Below are positions 8,423-17,659 of a stretch of 64,000 nucleotides of DNA, piece after piece (the stretch's first letter is position 1; the number at the start of each line of letters is the position of its first letter). This stretch comes from Saccharomonospora piscinae. Its GTDB lineage: Bacteria > Actinomycetota > Actinomycetes > Mycobacteriales > Pseudonocardiaceae. Below the pieces are notes generated by a model, which saw only the letters and a program-made list of their open reading frames with translations, did not search any database and was not told the DNA's origin. The stretch covers positions 579,501 through 643,500 of the forward strand of contig NZ_VCEK01000003.1 of NCBI RefSeq assembly GCF_005862235.1, given 5' to 3'. The position numbers and the translations under genes were made by a program.

Positions 8423-9469
8423 TCAGTCACGATCGACGTGGACCAGGAGTTGGGCGGTGAGCGCATCCGGGGTGGCGCGTGGATCGTCCATGACCTCGGG
8501 GCGTCGCAGCGCACCCGCCTCGACCAGCGCCGCCATGACGTCCCAGATCAGCTCGTGCGCCACCACCAGCAGCGCCACGCCAGGCCCGTGTTCCACGACC
8601 AGTCGCGGCGCGATGTCGGACGAACGGCCAACGACCGCGTCCCCGATCGTCTGTGCGATGCGCAGTCCATTGCTGTGTACCGGGTCGCTCGCACTCCGAT
8701 GGATGATCGGGACGGTCGGCGCGCCGTCCTCGTCGACGAGGTGCCATTCGTGACCGTCCTCGGTGACCAGCTGGCCGACGGGCGTGTCGCCTCGGGCGAC
8801 GGCATGGAGAGCGGCGGGCAGGGCCGGTGACCGGCCCAGCGACGTCAGGTTCCGCAGAGTCGCGTCGGTCCACACCATGGTCATTGCGGCACCGGGCTGT
8901 GCGACCTCGTTGGTGCCCGCGACACCCGTGCGGGGCGGATGCATGGCCCAGAAGGCTCCGTTCCAGAACGGGCGCTCGACGCTCAACTCGGTCGAGGGCA
9001 GCGCGCCCGCCTGCCTGAGCCGATCCCACAGGAGGCCGTCGACGACATAGCCGAACACCACACCGTAGGCGCACCGTGCCCACCCCCGGAGACTCAACGC
9101 GGCCGTGATGGCGTCGAGGTCGGTGAGGATTCTCGGCACCAGCGATTCGGCCAGCTCCGCTGTCCGCCCGCGCAGCGTGCCCATGGCTTCAGGGCCGAGT
9201 ATCGGGAACGCCGTGCTGATCCGGTCGCCGTCGACCGTCACGAGACCGTAGGCACGCAGCAGTGCCAGCGCGCTGTCGGTCGGTCGAATGCCGTGCTCAC
9301 AGAGTTCCGCACGGGTGGTGCCGGTCCTCGCGTAGTACAGCACCCTGCCGTTGTCGTCCATGCGGACGACCCGGTGCGGCGTGCTGCGCGCTCCGAGGCA
9401 GAAGCAGTGCAGGCCCCAGTGGGCGAGGTCATCGGGCGGATCGACGGCAACGGGGCGGGGCTGCGGCAC
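8423..9469 (-). CDS. unrecognised protein with a possible winged-helix segment
   Basis: 348 aa, no family recognised. Two cysteines (22 and 24) and a His lie near the N-terminus. Residues about 48-90 (TRAELCEHGI to RISTAFPIL) read like a winged helix in which ISTAFPIL forms the wing. The rest is a mixed alpha/beta region rich in Trp with no transmembrane helix or signal peptide. GTG 9469 has GGAG nine bases upstream. The gene is convergent with the M15 peptidase and has no obvious partner. A regulator or nucleotide-binding protein is possible but not shown. Confidence 0.7.
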   Translation of the reverse strand: MPQPRPVAVDPPDDLAHWGLHCFCLGARSTPHRVVRMDDNGRVLYYARTGTTRAELCEHGIRPTDSALALLRAYGLVTVDGDRISTAFPILGPEAMGTLRGRTAELAESLVPRILTDLDAITAALSLRGWARCAYGVVFGYVVDGLLWDRLRQAGALPSTELSVERPFWNGAFWAMHPPRTGVAGTNEVAQPGAAMTMVWTDATLRNLTSLGRSPALPAALHAVARGDTPVGQLVTEDGHEWHLVDEDGAPTVPIIHRSASDPVHSNGLRIAQTIGDAVVGRSSDIAPRLVVEHGPGVALLVVAHELIWDVMAALVEAGALRRPEVMDDPRATPDALTAQLLVHVDRD

Positions 9470-9519
9470 AGGTCATCGCTCCTATCCGGGCTCGGTGGCC
9501 TGTCAGGTTAGCGACATCC

Positions 9520-9740
9520 GCTGCCCGCCTCGTCGGTTGCGCCGGTCGGGTGTGATTGCCACACCCATACCGCTCGTGCTGCCACACTGCTCGCCTCTCC
9601 CTCGCACGGCCCTGGTGACGTCCGGCGTGGTTGGTGAGGGACCGTGGTGGCCGAGGTGCGGCGGAGCAGCCTACGCGTGCCGCCGAGGACGATTCCCCGC
9701 GAGGACATGCCACGAAAGGGAGCGAGGCAATCAATCCGGC
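9520..9740. other. apparently non-coding stretch
   Basis: Reading frames here overlap each other on both strands and none has a convincing start, family motif or codon pattern. It lies between the unrecognised gene and the phosphotransferase remnant and is probably decayed DNA from the same event. Confidence 0.4.
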
Positions 9741-10030
9741 ATGAGGGCTCGGGGTTCAGCATCTCCGCCGCGGTGGCCACGTCGGTCTCGGCCCCGGTGA
9801 TCAGCGCGTACAGCGCGTACCCGATCGGGTTGGCGTCCCACAGGTGCTTCGCCTGGGCTGCCAGGCCGGAGTGGACGTGCCCGCCCGCCTGCTCGTAGGC
9901 TCTGGCCGGTCGCGTCGGAGGCCATCACGACGCGGTAGTCCAGGCCCGCCTCGTTCACGGTGGCGCCTCGCGCGGACAGGTGCGGGCCGTGGGTGGCGGC
10001 CAGAGCGATGGCGTCCTCGATCGTGCTGAT
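9741..10030 (-). pseudogene. macrolide 2'-phosphotransferase-like gene, internal deletion
   Basis: Reading leftward from 10030, one frame gives an N-terminal piece (STIEDAIALAATHG, then NEAGLDYRVVMASD) that resembles the start of Mph(A)-type phosphotransferases. At about 9899-9905 the frame shifts and the sequence continues with a C-terminal piece (YEQAGGHVH, then NPIGYALYALITGAETD) matching the end of the same family. About 200 codons holding the whole kinase core, including the catalytic HGD and metal-binding Asp, are missing. No start codon is in frame at the expected place. The remnant is next to tRNA-Arg, a common integration site. Confidence 0.8.
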
Positions 10031-10120
10031 GGGACCACGCTCTCACCTGCGCCTGCAGCACTTCCAGGCTATTTTCACCCTGCTGAGAGCGGCGGATTCG
10101 GACCGGCAGCGACCGATGCA

Positions 10121-10165
10121 AAAAACCGCCCCTGACCGAGTTCCTGCTGGTCAGGGGCGGTTTTT
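10121..10165. terminator. bidirectional terminator downstream of tRNA-Arg
   Basis: Arms AAAAACCGCCCCTGACC (10121-10137) and GGTCAGGGGCGGTTTTT (10149-10165) are perfectly complementary with an 11-nt loop, giving a stem with a U-tract in both directions. It lies six bases past the tRNA 3' end in its direction of transcription. Confidence 0.93.
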
Positions 10166-10170
10166 CGGGG

Positions 10171-10243
10171 CGCCCTCGGCAGGATTCGAACCTGCGACAC
10201 CTGCCTCCGGAGGGCAGTGCTCTATCCACTGAGCTACGAGGGC
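10171..10243 (-). tRNA. tRNA-Arg(CCG)
   Basis: 73 nt with a complete cloverleaf: acceptor arms GCCCTCG/CGAGGGC, D-arm AGCTCAGTGGATAGAGC, anticodon stem CTGCC/GGCAG around loop CTCCGGA (anticodon CCG), and T-loop GGTTCGAATCC. CCA is not encoded. It reads CGG codons. On the minus strand TAAGCT at 10264-10269 may be its -10 box. Confidence 0.97.
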
Positions 10244-10446
10244 CCATCGCGTGTGCGACGAGAGAAGCTTAGCGCATACCCCCGGGCGGGTGTGCCGGTG
10301 GGTGCTTTCCGTCGCGGTGGGTTTGGCCCGTCGGGGGCGTGGGGAAGCATCGACGGCGGTCCGTGCCGGGTTAGTTGCGCCTCACCGCTGTTGCAATCAT
10401 GCGCATGTCTTTATATGTTCGGCGTTGAGGTCGAAGGAGGCGAGGG

Positions 10447-11367
10447 ATGGGCCACGGACACGGCCACGGGCACCTGCCGCAGACGGGCAGCGCATCCGGC
10501 CGCTACGTCGCGAGCCTGGCCGCCGCCCTCGCCATCGGCGCCGTCGTCATGGTCGTCCAGTTCGCCGTCGGGTTCGCGACCTCGTCGCTGGCCCTGATCT
10601 CCGACGCGGCCCACATGGTCACCGACGTGCTGGGCATCGGCATGGCGCTGGTCGCGGTCCAGCTCGCCCGGCGCAGCGGACCGACGTTCAGCCGCACGTT
10701 CGGGATGTATCGCGCCGAGGTCCTGGCTCCGCTCGCCAACGCCGTGCTGCTGTTCGGCGTGGCGGGCTACGTCTGTTACGAGGCGATCGGCCGCATCGCC
10801 GATCCGCCCGAGGTGCCCGGGCTGCCCGTGCTGCTGGTGGCGACGGTGGGCCTGGCCGCGAACGTGGTGGCCTTCCTGCTGCTGCGTCGTGGTGCCGACG
10901 AGAGCCTCAACGTGCGGGGCGCCTATCTGGAGGTGCTCGCCGACCTCATCGGATCCGTCGGTGTGCTGCTCAGTGCGGTCATCACGCTGACGACCGGCTG
11001 GCGCTACGCCGACCCGCTGGTCGGTGTCGCCATCGGTCTGTGGGTGCTGCCCCGCACCGTGGTGCTCGCGCGCCGCGCGCTGCGCATCCTGTTCCAGCAC
11101 GCCCCCGCGGGTCTCGACGTCGCCGAGATCGACACTGCCCTGCGGGCACTGCCGGGGGTCGAGGACGTACACGACCTGCACGTGTGGACCCTCACCTCCG
11201 GCATGGAGGTGGCCTCGGCGCACCTCACGGTCGGCGCGGAGGCCGACACGGCCGGGGTGCTGGCCTCGGCGCAACGGCTGCTCTCCACCGACTATGCCAT
11301 CGACCACGCCACACTCCAGGTGGAACCCACCGAGTCCGCCCACCGCTGTGCCCAGCTGACCTGGTGA
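10447..11367 (+). CDS. cation diffusion facilitator (CzcD/ZitB-like metal exporter)
   Basis: 306 aa. The His-rich start MGHGHGHGH, six transmembrane segments and a cytoplasmic C-terminal domain (about 225-295) are typical of CDF proteins, which export Zn, Co or related divalent ions in exchange for protons. The metal site in helix 2 is visible as SDAAHMVTD and in helix 5 as LEVLADLIG. ATG follows GAAGGAGG. Just upstream AT-rich TTTATATG (about 10410) and the palindrome ATGCGCAT (about 10400) could be a promoter and a repressor site, but no regulator gene is adjacent. The substrate metal cannot be settled from sequence. Confidence 0.93.
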   Translation: MGHGHGHGHLPQTGSASGRYVASLAAALAIGAVVMVVQFAVGFATSSLALISDAAHMVTDVLGIGMALVAVQLARRSGPTFSRTFGMYRAEVLAPLANAVLLFGVAGYVCYEAIGRIADPPEVPGLPVLLVATVGLAANVVAFLLLRRGADESLNVRGAYLEVLADLIGSVGVLLSAVITLTTGWRYADPLVGVAIGLWVLPRTVVLARRALRILFQHAPAGLDVAEIDTALRALPGVEDVHDLHVWTLTSGMEVASAHLTVGAEADTAGVLASAQRLLSTDYAIDHATLQVEPTESAHRCAQLTW

Positions 11368-11372
11368 GCCGG

Positions 11373-12089
11373 TCAGGGGAACGGCAGTGGCTGCCCACCG
11401 CGTTCGGCGAGCATGTTCCGCATGAGGTCCATCTCCGCGCCCTGCGACACGAGCATGCTGTTCGCGAGAGTGCGTACCGCGGACACCGATGCGTGATCGT
11501 GGCCGTACTGGGCCATGTCGGTGCCGCCCTGGTGGTGGCGCAACATCAGCTGCAGGAAGTAGACGTCCAGCTCCTCGCCCGACAGTGAGCGCATCCTCGC
11601 GAGTTCCTCGTCGGTGGCCATCCCCGGCATCGCCACGTCGTCGGCCGAGGACTGCGGCGTGCCCGAACCGGAATGGCCGTGGCCTTCCGGCCCCGACATC
11701 CACTCCATCGGTTCACCGAGCTGGTCCTCCGGCTTGCCCCACAGCATGAGCCAGCCCTTCATCCGCCCTACCTGTTCCAGCTGCACGCTCGAGATGTCGA
11801 ACGCGAGCTGCCGGATGGCGGGATCCTCGCTGTGGTCGCGAGCCCAGTTCGCCATGGTGACTGCCTGGAGGTGGTGCCGGGACATGTCCTGGGCGAAGCC
11901 CACGTCGACGGCGTTGAACGTCGGCGCGCTCCGCGGTTCCTCGCCCCGGTGCTGCCCGATCAGCAGGCCGACCGTGGCGCCGAGCAGCAGCACCGCCAGT
12001 GCGGCGGCGCCGAAGATCACCGCGCGGGACCACGTCGGCGTGCCGCGCTCCGTGCCGTCGTTCTCGCGGGTGTCTTCGCGCGCCGCCAT
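11373..12089 (-). CDS. DUF305 membrane-anchored protein
   Basis: 238 aa. A single N-terminal membrane helix (about 25-47) places the rest outside the cell. The DUF305 domain has paired HH motifs in helices, SRHHLQAVTMA and LRHHQGGTDMA, and many Met/His residues, as expected for a ferritin-like metal-binding fold. Family members are often linked to copper, but the function is not established. It is encoded 3 bp downstream of the DUF3105 gene and must share its transcript. It is convergent with the CDF metal exporter, with only 5 bp between the stop codons. Confidence 0.9.
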   Translation of the reverse strand: MAAREDTRENDGTERGTPTWSRAVIFGAAALAVLLLGATVGLLIGQHRGEEPRSAPTFNAVDVGFAQDMSRHHLQAVTMANWARDHSEDPAIRQLAFDISSVQLEQVGRMKGWLMLWGKPEDQLGEPMEWMSGPEGHGHSGSGTPQSSADDVAMPGMATDEELARMRSLSGEELDVYFLQLMLRHHQGGTDMAQYGHDHASVSAVRTLANSMLVSQGAEMDLMRNMLAERGGQPLPFP

Positions 12090-12092
12090 CGC

Positions 12093-12935
12093 TCAGCCTT
12101 CGGCCGGAGAGGACGGAAGACCGCCGGGCTGGCCGCCCATGTTGTCCTGGTTCGTCCCTTCGGTGCCCTGGTAGTCCATGGGCTTGGCGTCGGGGCCGGG
12201 CGGCTCCGGGTTGAACGCGGGCGGGTTGTCCGGGTCGAACTGCCCCGGTCCCAGCGCATCGCACGACGCCCCGACCTCGGGATAGGTGTTCGGGTTACGC
12301 CGCAGCGCCGCGATGAACTGGTCGATGCGCTCGTCCTCGGCGCTGTCGACCGTCAGCTGGTGACCCCAGGACTGCAGGGAGATGGGTGTCTCCAGCCCGG
12401 GGAAGGGCGACATCATCATGAACGGTTCGCCGTCGACCCTGAGCTTGAGCTGTTCCAGCGCCTCACCGGTCACCTGGTCGGGGTTGTAGGCGACCCACAC
12501 GGCGCCGTGTTCGAGCGAGTGGACCATGTTCTCGCTGCGGACGGCCTCGGGGTAGACGATTCCCGTGCATGCCGCCCAGAAGCCGTCGTGCGGTCCCCCG
12601 AACGGTGGATTCTGGTCGTAGGCGACGCGCTCGTTCGGCAACACGTGCGCCCCGGCCTCGTACTCCTCGGTGACGACGCCGTCGATCTTGGTCGAGGGGT
12701 CGGGGTTCTGCTCACTGGGAGCGAAGCTGGCCGCCGCTTCCTCGCGTTCCCGCTGGGCCCGCTGGTCACCGGAGGCCACGTAGTAGTAACCGAACACGCC
12801 GGCCGCCAGGAGGACGATGCCCACGACCGCGGCGATCGTGCCCCACGGAACCTGCTTCTTGGCGACCACCGATCCGCGTGCGGCCGCGACGGCGCTCTGC
12901 TTCCCGGCGCCCTTCTTCTGCTTTCCGTTGGCCAT
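12093..12935 (-). CDS. DUF3105 membrane-anchored protein
   Basis: 280 aa. Lys-rich start, one membrane helix (about 32-54), then an extracellular DUF3105 domain with conserved-looking blocks HDGFWAACTGIVY and VHSLEHGAVWVAYNP; the His pair in the second block and the cysteines may bind metal. The C-terminal 40 residues are Pro/Gly/Gln-rich and disordered. First gene of a two-gene operon with the DUF305 gene. The family's function is unknown. A TTGACA on the minus strand (13007-13002) may be the -35 box, and the inverted repeat GTAGT-GAT-ACTAC at 12979-12991 lies where the -10 would be. Confidence 0.88.
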   Translation of the reverse strand: MANGKQKKGAGKQSAVAAARGSVVAKKQVPWGTIAAVVGIVLLAAGVFGYYYVASGDQRAQREREEAAASFAPSEQNPDPSTKIDGVVTEEYEAGAHVLPNERVAYDQNPPFGGPHDGFWAACTGIVYPEAVRSENMVHSLEHGAVWVAYNPDQVTGEALEQLKLRVDGEPFMMMSPFPGLETPISLQSWGHQLTVDSAEDERIDQFIAALRRNPNTYPEVGASCDALGPGQFDPDNPPAFNPEPPGPDAKPMDYQGTEGTNQDNMGGQPGGLPSSPAEG

Positions 12936-12978
12936 GACTCCTGTCGATTCGTCCGGCGACGGTTACCCGCTCTGAAGT

Positions 12979-12991
12979 GTAGTGATACTAC
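12979..12991. promoter_or_regulatory. inverted repeat, possible operator for the DUF3105-DUF305 operon
   Basis: GTAGT and ACTAC flank GAT. The site lies 17-18 bp from a minus-strand TTGACA at 13007-13002, so a bound protein would cover the -10 region of the leftward promoter. No regulator gene is adjacent. Confidence 0.35.
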
Positions 12992-13026
12992 CGGCGACCG
13001 GTGTCAACCGAAGACCTCGCCGGACT

Positions 13027-13032
13027 TACACT
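13027..13032 (+). promoter_or_regulatory. -10 box (TACACT) of the leaderless argS promoter
   Basis: TACACT ends seven bases before the GTG at 13039, so transcription would start on the first base of the argS start codon. There is no Shine-Dalgarno sequence. Confidence 0.6.
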
Positions 13033-13038
13033 CGCCAC

Positions 13039-14694
13039 GTGACTCCCGCCGCTCTTGCCGATCTTGTTCGCACGTCAGCCGCCAGGGTCTTCGACGACCG
13101 TGGGCTCGACCACGGCATCCTGCCCGAACAGGTCACGGTGGAGCGACCCCGCAACCCGGAACACGGCGACTACGCCACCAATCTCGCACTTCAGGTCGCC
13201 AAGAAGGCCGGACTGGCGCCGCGCGAGTTCGCCCAGGCGCTCGCCGATGTGATCTCTGCCTCACCCGGGGTCGAGTCGGCCGAGATCGCCGGTCCCGGCT
13301 TCCTCAACCTTCGCCTTGCCGCCGACGCGCAGGGCGAGATCGTGCGCCAGGTGCTCGGCGCGGGTGACGGCTACGGTCGTGGCGACACGCTCACGGGCCG
13401 CGCCATCAACCTGGAGTTCGTGTCGGCCAACCCGACCGGCCCCATCCACCTCGGCGGCACGCGCTGGGCCGCGGTGGGTGACGCGCTCGGCAGGCTGCTG
13501 GAGGCGCAGGGCGCCGCGGTGACCCGCGAGTACTACTTCAACGACGCCGGTGCCCAGATCGATCGGTTCGTGCGCTCGCTGATCGCGGCCGCCCAGGGCG
13601 AACCGGCGCCCGAGGACGGGTACGCGGGCACGTACGTGGACGACATCGCCGCGCAGGTGCTGCGTGCCGAACCCACCGCGCTGTCGCTGCCGGAGGCCGA
13701 GCGCGACGAGACCTTCCGCCGGGTCGGTGTGGGGCTGATGTTCGCCGAGATCAAGAAGAGTCTCCACGAGTTCGGCACCGACTTCGACGTCTACTTCCAC
13801 GAGGACTCGCTGCACGGTTCGGGTGCCGTGTCGGAGGTCGTGGCGGAGCTGAAGTCCAACGAGAGCCTGTACTTCGCCGACGAGGCGTGGTGGCTGCGCT
13901 CGACCGAGCACGGCGACGACAAGGACCGGGTCGTCATCAAGTCCGACGGCGCGCCCGCCTACATCGCCGGGGACCTCGCCTACCTCCGAGACAAGATCAA
14001 TCGTGGCTTCGACCTGTGTATCTACATGCTCGGCGCCGATCACCACGGTTACGTCGCCAGGTTGAAGGCCGCCGCGGCGGCGATGGGGCACAGCCCGGAC
14101 GTCGTCGAGGTGCTGATCGGGCAGATGGTGAACCTCGTCAGCGGTGGCAAGCCGGTGCGCATGAGCAAGCGCGCCGGCACGGTCGTCACGCTGGAGGACC
14201 TGGTGGAGGCGGTCGGGGTCGACGCAGCCCGCTACGAGCTCTCGCGCTACTCCGTCGATTCCACACTGGACGTCGATCTCGACCTGCTGCGCAAGCACAC
14301 CAACGAGAACCCGGTGTTCTACGTCCAGTACGCGCACGCCCGGCTGTCGTCCATCCAGCGCAACGCGGCCGAGCTGGGTCTCGTGCTGCGGCCCGACGCG
14401 GACGTCAGCCTGCTGACCCATCCGAGGGAGGGCGACCTGATCAGGACGATCGGGGAGTTCCCCTCGGTACTCACGAAGGCGGCCGAGCTGCGGGAACCGC
14501 ACCGCGTCGCCCGCTACCTGGAATCGCTGGCGTCGGCTTACCACAAGTTCTACGACGTCGCGCGTGTTCTGCCGCAGGGTGACGAGGAGGCGACCCCGCT
14601 CACGTACGCCCGGCTGGCGCTCTGCGAGGCCGCCCGGCAGGTCCTCGCCAACGGGCTGTCCCTGCTCGGAGTGTCCGCACCGGAGCGGATGTGA
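13039..14694 (+). CDS. argS: arginyl-tRNA synthetase
   Basis: 551 aa, class I synthetase that charges tRNA-Arg. An N-terminal Arg-tRNA-synt_N domain (about 5-90) precedes the catalytic core with the HIGH-type motif in [10 protein letters not shown] (near 140), the KMSKS-type motif RMSKRAG, and a C-terminal DALR anticodon-binding domain ending at the last residues ([11 protein letters not shown]). GTG 13039 fits the family start and the -10 spacing; the frame is open further upstream. It opens the conserved argS-lysA-hom-thrC-thrB block. Confidence 0.97.
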   Translation: MTPAALADLVRTSAARVFDDRGLDHGILPEQVTVERPRNPEHGDYATNLALQVAKKAGLAPREFAQALADVISASPGVESAEIAGPGFLNLRLAADAQGEIVRQVLGAGDGYGRGDTLTGRAINLEFVSANPTGPIHLGGTRWAAVGDALGRLLEAQGAAVTREYYFNDAGAQIDRFVRSLIAAAQGEPAPEDGYAGTYVDDIAAQVLRAEPTALSLPEAERDETFRRVGVGLMFAEIKKSLHEFGTDFDVYFHEDSLHGSGAVSEVVAELKSNESLYFADEAWWLRSTEHGDDKDRVVIKSDGAPAYIAGDLAYLRDKINRGFDLCIYMLGADHHGYVARLKAAAAAMGHSPDVVEVLIGQMVNLVSGGKPVRMSKRAGTVVTLEDLVEAVGVDAARYELSRYSVDSTLDVDLDLLRKHTNENPVFYVQYAHARLSSIQRNAAELGLVLRPDADVSLLTHPREGDLIRTIGEFPSVLTKAAELREPHRVARYLESLASAYHKFYDVARVLPQGDEEATPLTYARLALCEAARQVLANGLSLLGVSAPERM

Positions 14695-14804
14695 CGGCGG
14701 GGCCTCCCGGCGCCTCGTCGGCGTAGCGTCGAGGGCGTGGCCAACCGCAAAGCCCCGGGCGGCGCGCAGGCGCCGCACGGGTTCGCCGCAGGAGGAACGT
14801 AGTC

Positions 14805-16244
14805 ATGTGCGCACACCCCGCGGGGCCCCGTCATGCGGAGGTTTACCCGCACGTGGACCAGGCGGGCTTTCCACCGTCCACTTCGGATGAGCTGGATCGG
14901 CTCTACCCGAAGGTCTGGCCACGCAACACCTACCGCGCCCCCGACGGCGTCGTCCGGATCGCGGGTGTGGACGTGCGGGAACTCGCCCGGACCTACGGCA
15001 CACCGCTGTTCGTCATCGACGAGGTCGACTTCAAGGCCCGGTGCGCCGAGTACGCCGAGGCGTTCGAGGACCCGGCACTGGTCCACTACGCGGGCAAGGC
15101 GTTTCTCAGCACCGAGGTCGCGCGGTGGGTCGCGGCCCAGGGGCTCAGCCTGGACGTGTGCAGCGGCGGCGAGCTGGCCGTGGCGCAGCGCGCGCAGTTC
15201 CCCCCGGAGCGCATCACGTTCCACGGCAACAACAAGTCGCTGCCCGAGCTGGAGGAGGCCGTCGAGGCGGGAGTCGGCACGGTGGTGCTCGACTCGTTCC
15301 ACGAGATCGCCCGGCTGGCCGAGATCGCCGAGCGGCACGGCGTCGTCCAGGCCGTGCTCGTCAGGGTGACGGTGGGGGTGGAGGCGCACACCCACGAGTT
15401 CATCGCTACCGCGCACGAGGACCAGAAGTTCGGGTTCTCGCTGGCCGCGGGCGATGCGGCGGAGGCCGTGCGCCGCGTGCTGAACAGCCCGTCGCTGCGG
15501 CTCGTCGGGCTGCACAGCCACATCGGCTCCCAGATCTTCGACACCGACGGGTTCGAGGTCGCCGCGCGCCGGGTGATCGGCCTGCTCGCCGACCTCCGTA
15601 AGGAGCACGGTCCCGAGCTGCTCGATCAGCTGTCCGTCGTGGATCTCGGTGGTGGCTTCGGTATCTCGTACACCGACCGGGACAACCCGCCGCCGCCCGC
15701 GCAGATGGTCACCCAGATCAGGGAGATCGTGCGGAAGGAGTGTTCGTTCGCCGACCTGCCGGTGCCCCGCATCGCGGGTGAGCCGGGCCGGGCCATCGCG
15801 GGCCCCGGCACGGTGACGCTCTACGAGGTGGGCACCACGAAGGACGTCGCGCTGGGCGAGGACACGGCGCGACGCTACGTGAGCGTGGACGGCGGGATGA
15901 GCGACAACCTCCGCACCGCGCTGTACGACGCGGCCTACGACTGCCGCCTGGTGTCGCGCGCCAGTGACGACGGTCAGCCTGGCGAGGTGAGTGCGGTGCT
16001 GTCCCGCGTCGTGGGAAAGCACTGTGAGTCAGGTGACATCGTGGTCCGCGACTGCTGGTTGCCCGACACCCTGGCGCCGGGGGACCTGCTCGCCGTCGCG
16101 GCGACAGGTGCCTACTGCTATTCCATGGCGAGCAACTACAACAGGCAGCCGAGGCCCGCGGTGGTCGCGGTGCGCAACGGGAACCACCGGCTGCTGCTGA
16201 GGCGGGAGACGAACGAGGACATGTTCCGACTGGAGGTGTCGTGA
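14805..16244 (+). CDS. lysA: diaminopimelate decarboxylase
   Basis: 479 aa, PLP enzyme of fold type III that makes lysine from meso-diaminopimelate. The PLP lysine is Lys98 in VHYAGKAFL; the phosphate-binding region DLGGGFG, GEPGRAI and the C-terminal [12 protein letters not shown] are visible. ATG 14805 has GGAGGA at 14791-14796. The N-terminal extension of about 50 residues is normal in actinobacteria. The stop codon overlaps the first of three hom GTG starts, and the end of lysA is the source sequence of the repeat found there. Confidence 0.97.
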   Translation: MCAHPAGPRHAEVYPHVDQAGFPPSTSDELDRLYPKVWPRNTYRAPDGVVRIAGVDVRELARTYGTPLFVIDEVDFKARCAEYAEAFEDPALVHYAGKAFLSTEVARWVAAQGLSLDVCSGGELAVAQRAQFPPERITFHGNNKSLPELEEAVEAGVGTVVLDSFHEIARLAEIAERHGVVQAVLVRVTVGVEAHTHEFIATAHEDQKFGFSLAAGDAAEAVRRVLNSPSLRLVGLHSHIGSQIFDTDGFEVAARRVIGLLADLRKEHGPELLDQLSVVDLGGGFGISYTDRDNPPPPAQMVTQIREIVRKECSFADLPVPRIAGEPGRAIAGPGTVTLYEVGTTKDVALGEDTARRYVSVDGGMSDNLRTALYDAAYDCRLVSRASDDGQPGEVSAVLSRVVGKHCESGDIVVRDCWLPDTLAPGDLLAVAATGAYCYSMASNYNRQPRPAVVAVRNGNHRLLLRRETNEDMFRLEVS

Positions 16245-16364
16245 GCGACGATCGTGGGAGCGCTCGCGGGCACCGACCGGGTGCGGGTGTCCCGCAGGAT
16301 GCTGGAGGTGTCGTGAGCGACGATCGTGTCCCGCAAGATGCTGGAGGTGTCGTGAGCGAGGATC
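16230..16364 (+). repeat. triplicated ribosome-binding site and start codon of hom
   Basis: CTGGAGGTGTCGTGAGCGA with its following GATC occurs three times, starting at 16230, 16302 and 16341. The last two copies are part of a 39-bp direct repeat (16287-16325 and 16326-16364) with two mismatches. Each copy has GGAGG and an in-frame GTG (16241, 16313, 16352); the first is the end of lysA. Confidence 0.95.
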
Positions 16365-17659
16365 GCCAGGCTCCTGTCCGCGTCGCGCTGCTGGGCTGCG
16401 GCACGGTCGGGAGCGAGGTCGTCCGCATGCTGCTGGCCGACGCCGACGAGCTGGCGGCCAGGGTCGGGGCTCCGGTCGAGATCGCGGGGATCGCGGTGCG
16501 CAGGCCGGACAAGCATCCCGAGCTGCCGCAGGAACTGCTGACGGCCGACGCGGGCGAGCTCGTCGAGTCGGATGTGGACGTCGTGGTGGAGCTGATCGGC
16601 GGCATCGACCCGGTGCGCGGCTGGCTGCTGACGGCGCTGCGCAGGGGCACGTCCGTGGTGACGGGGAACAAGGCGTTGCTCGCCGAATGCGGCGCCGAAC
16701 TCGCGGAGGCCGCGAGCGCGTCGGGTGCCGACCTGTACTACGAGGCCGCCGTGGCCGGGGCGATCCCGCTGGTGCGGCCCCTGCGGGAGTCGCTGGCCGG
16801 TGACCGCATCACGCGCGTGATGGGCATCGTCAACGGCACCACGAACTTCATCCTCTCCGCGATGGACTCCACCGGTGCGAGCTATGCCGAGACACTGGAC
16901 GAGGCGACCCGGCTGGGCTACGCGGAGGCCGATCCGAGTGCGGACGTGGACGGCTACGACGCGGCGTCGAAGGCCGCGATCCTCGCGTCGCTGGCGTTCC
17001 ACACGAGGGTGACGGCGGGGGACGTGTACCGCGAGGGCATCGCGGGCATCAACTCCTCGGACATCGCCGCGGCCCGGCGGCTGGACCGCACGGTGAAGCT
17101 GCTGGCGATCTGCGAGCGGGTGGCCGCCGAGGACGGCACCGAGTCGGTGTCGGCGCGTGTGCATCCGGTGATGATCCCCAAGTCGCACCAGCTGGCCGGT
17201 GTGGGCGGCGCGTTCAACGCGGTGTACGTGGAGGCGGAGGCCGCGGGTGAGCTGATGTTCTACGGCCAGGGCGCCGGGGGCGCGCCGACGGCGAGCGCGG
17301 TCCTGGGCGACCTGGTCGCCGCGTCTCGCAACCGGGTGGCCGGCGGACGGGGCCCGCGCGAATCGGCGCACGCGGACCTGCCGGTGCGGCCGATGGGGCA
17401 GACCCCGACGCGCTACCACATCAGCCTCGACGTGGCCGACGAGCCGGGCGTGCTGGCGCAGATCGCGCAGGTGTTCTCGGTTCACGGCGTGAGCATCGCG
17501 GCCGTGCGGCAGCGCGACAAGCATTCGACCGCCAGCCTGGTGGTGGTGACCCACCTCGCGGCGGACGCGGCGCTGGAGGCCACCGTCAGCGAGATCAGCA
17601 AGCTCGACGTGGTGCGCGAAGTGGTGAGTGTGATGCGGGTGGAAGGCGAGGACTCGTGA
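16352..17659 (+). CDS. hom: homoserine dehydrogenase
   Basis: 435 aa from GTG 16352. It reduces aspartate semialdehyde to homoserine, the branch point to threonine and methionine. The NAD(P)-binding start [11 protein letters not shown], the catalytic-domain blocks [11 protein letters not shown] and [13 protein letters not shown], and a C-terminal ACT domain (from about 350, [16 protein letters not shown]) that usually mediates threonine feedback are present. GTG 16352 is preferred because homologs begin about ten residues before the Rossmann motif; GTG 16241 and 16313 are in frame with equal ribosome sites and would add 37 or 13 residues. The stop overlaps the thrC start. Confidence 0.95.
   Translation: MSEDRQAPVRVALLGCGTVGSEVVRMLLADADELAARVGAPVEIAGIAVRRPDKHPELPQELLTADAGELVESDVDVVVELIGGIDPVRGWLLTALRRGTSVVTGNKALLAECGAELAEAASASGADLYYEAAVAGAIPLVRPLRESLAGDRITRVMGIVNGTTNFILSAMDSTGASYAETLDEATRLGYAEADPSADVDGYDAASKAAILASLAFHTRVTAGDVYREGIAGINSSDIAAARRLDRTVKLLAICERVAAEDGTESVSARVHPVMIPKSHQLAGVGGAFNAVYVEAEAAGELMFYGQGAGGAPTASAVLGDLVAASRNRVAGGRGPRESAHADLPVRPMGQTPTRYHISLDVADEPGVLAQIAQVFSVHGVSIAAVRQRDKHSTASLVVVTHLAADAALEATVSEISKLDVVREVVSVMRVEGEDS

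Noticed and set aside
9801-10247. Integrase-like gene next to tRNA-Arg
   Set aside because: The frame runs through the tRNA and its terminator and shows no catalytic residues; only the phosphotransferase remnant is supported.
14695-14804. T-box or lysine riboswitch before lysA
   Set aside because: Only 110 bp, with no specifier loop, T-box sequence or lysine-aptamer features visible.
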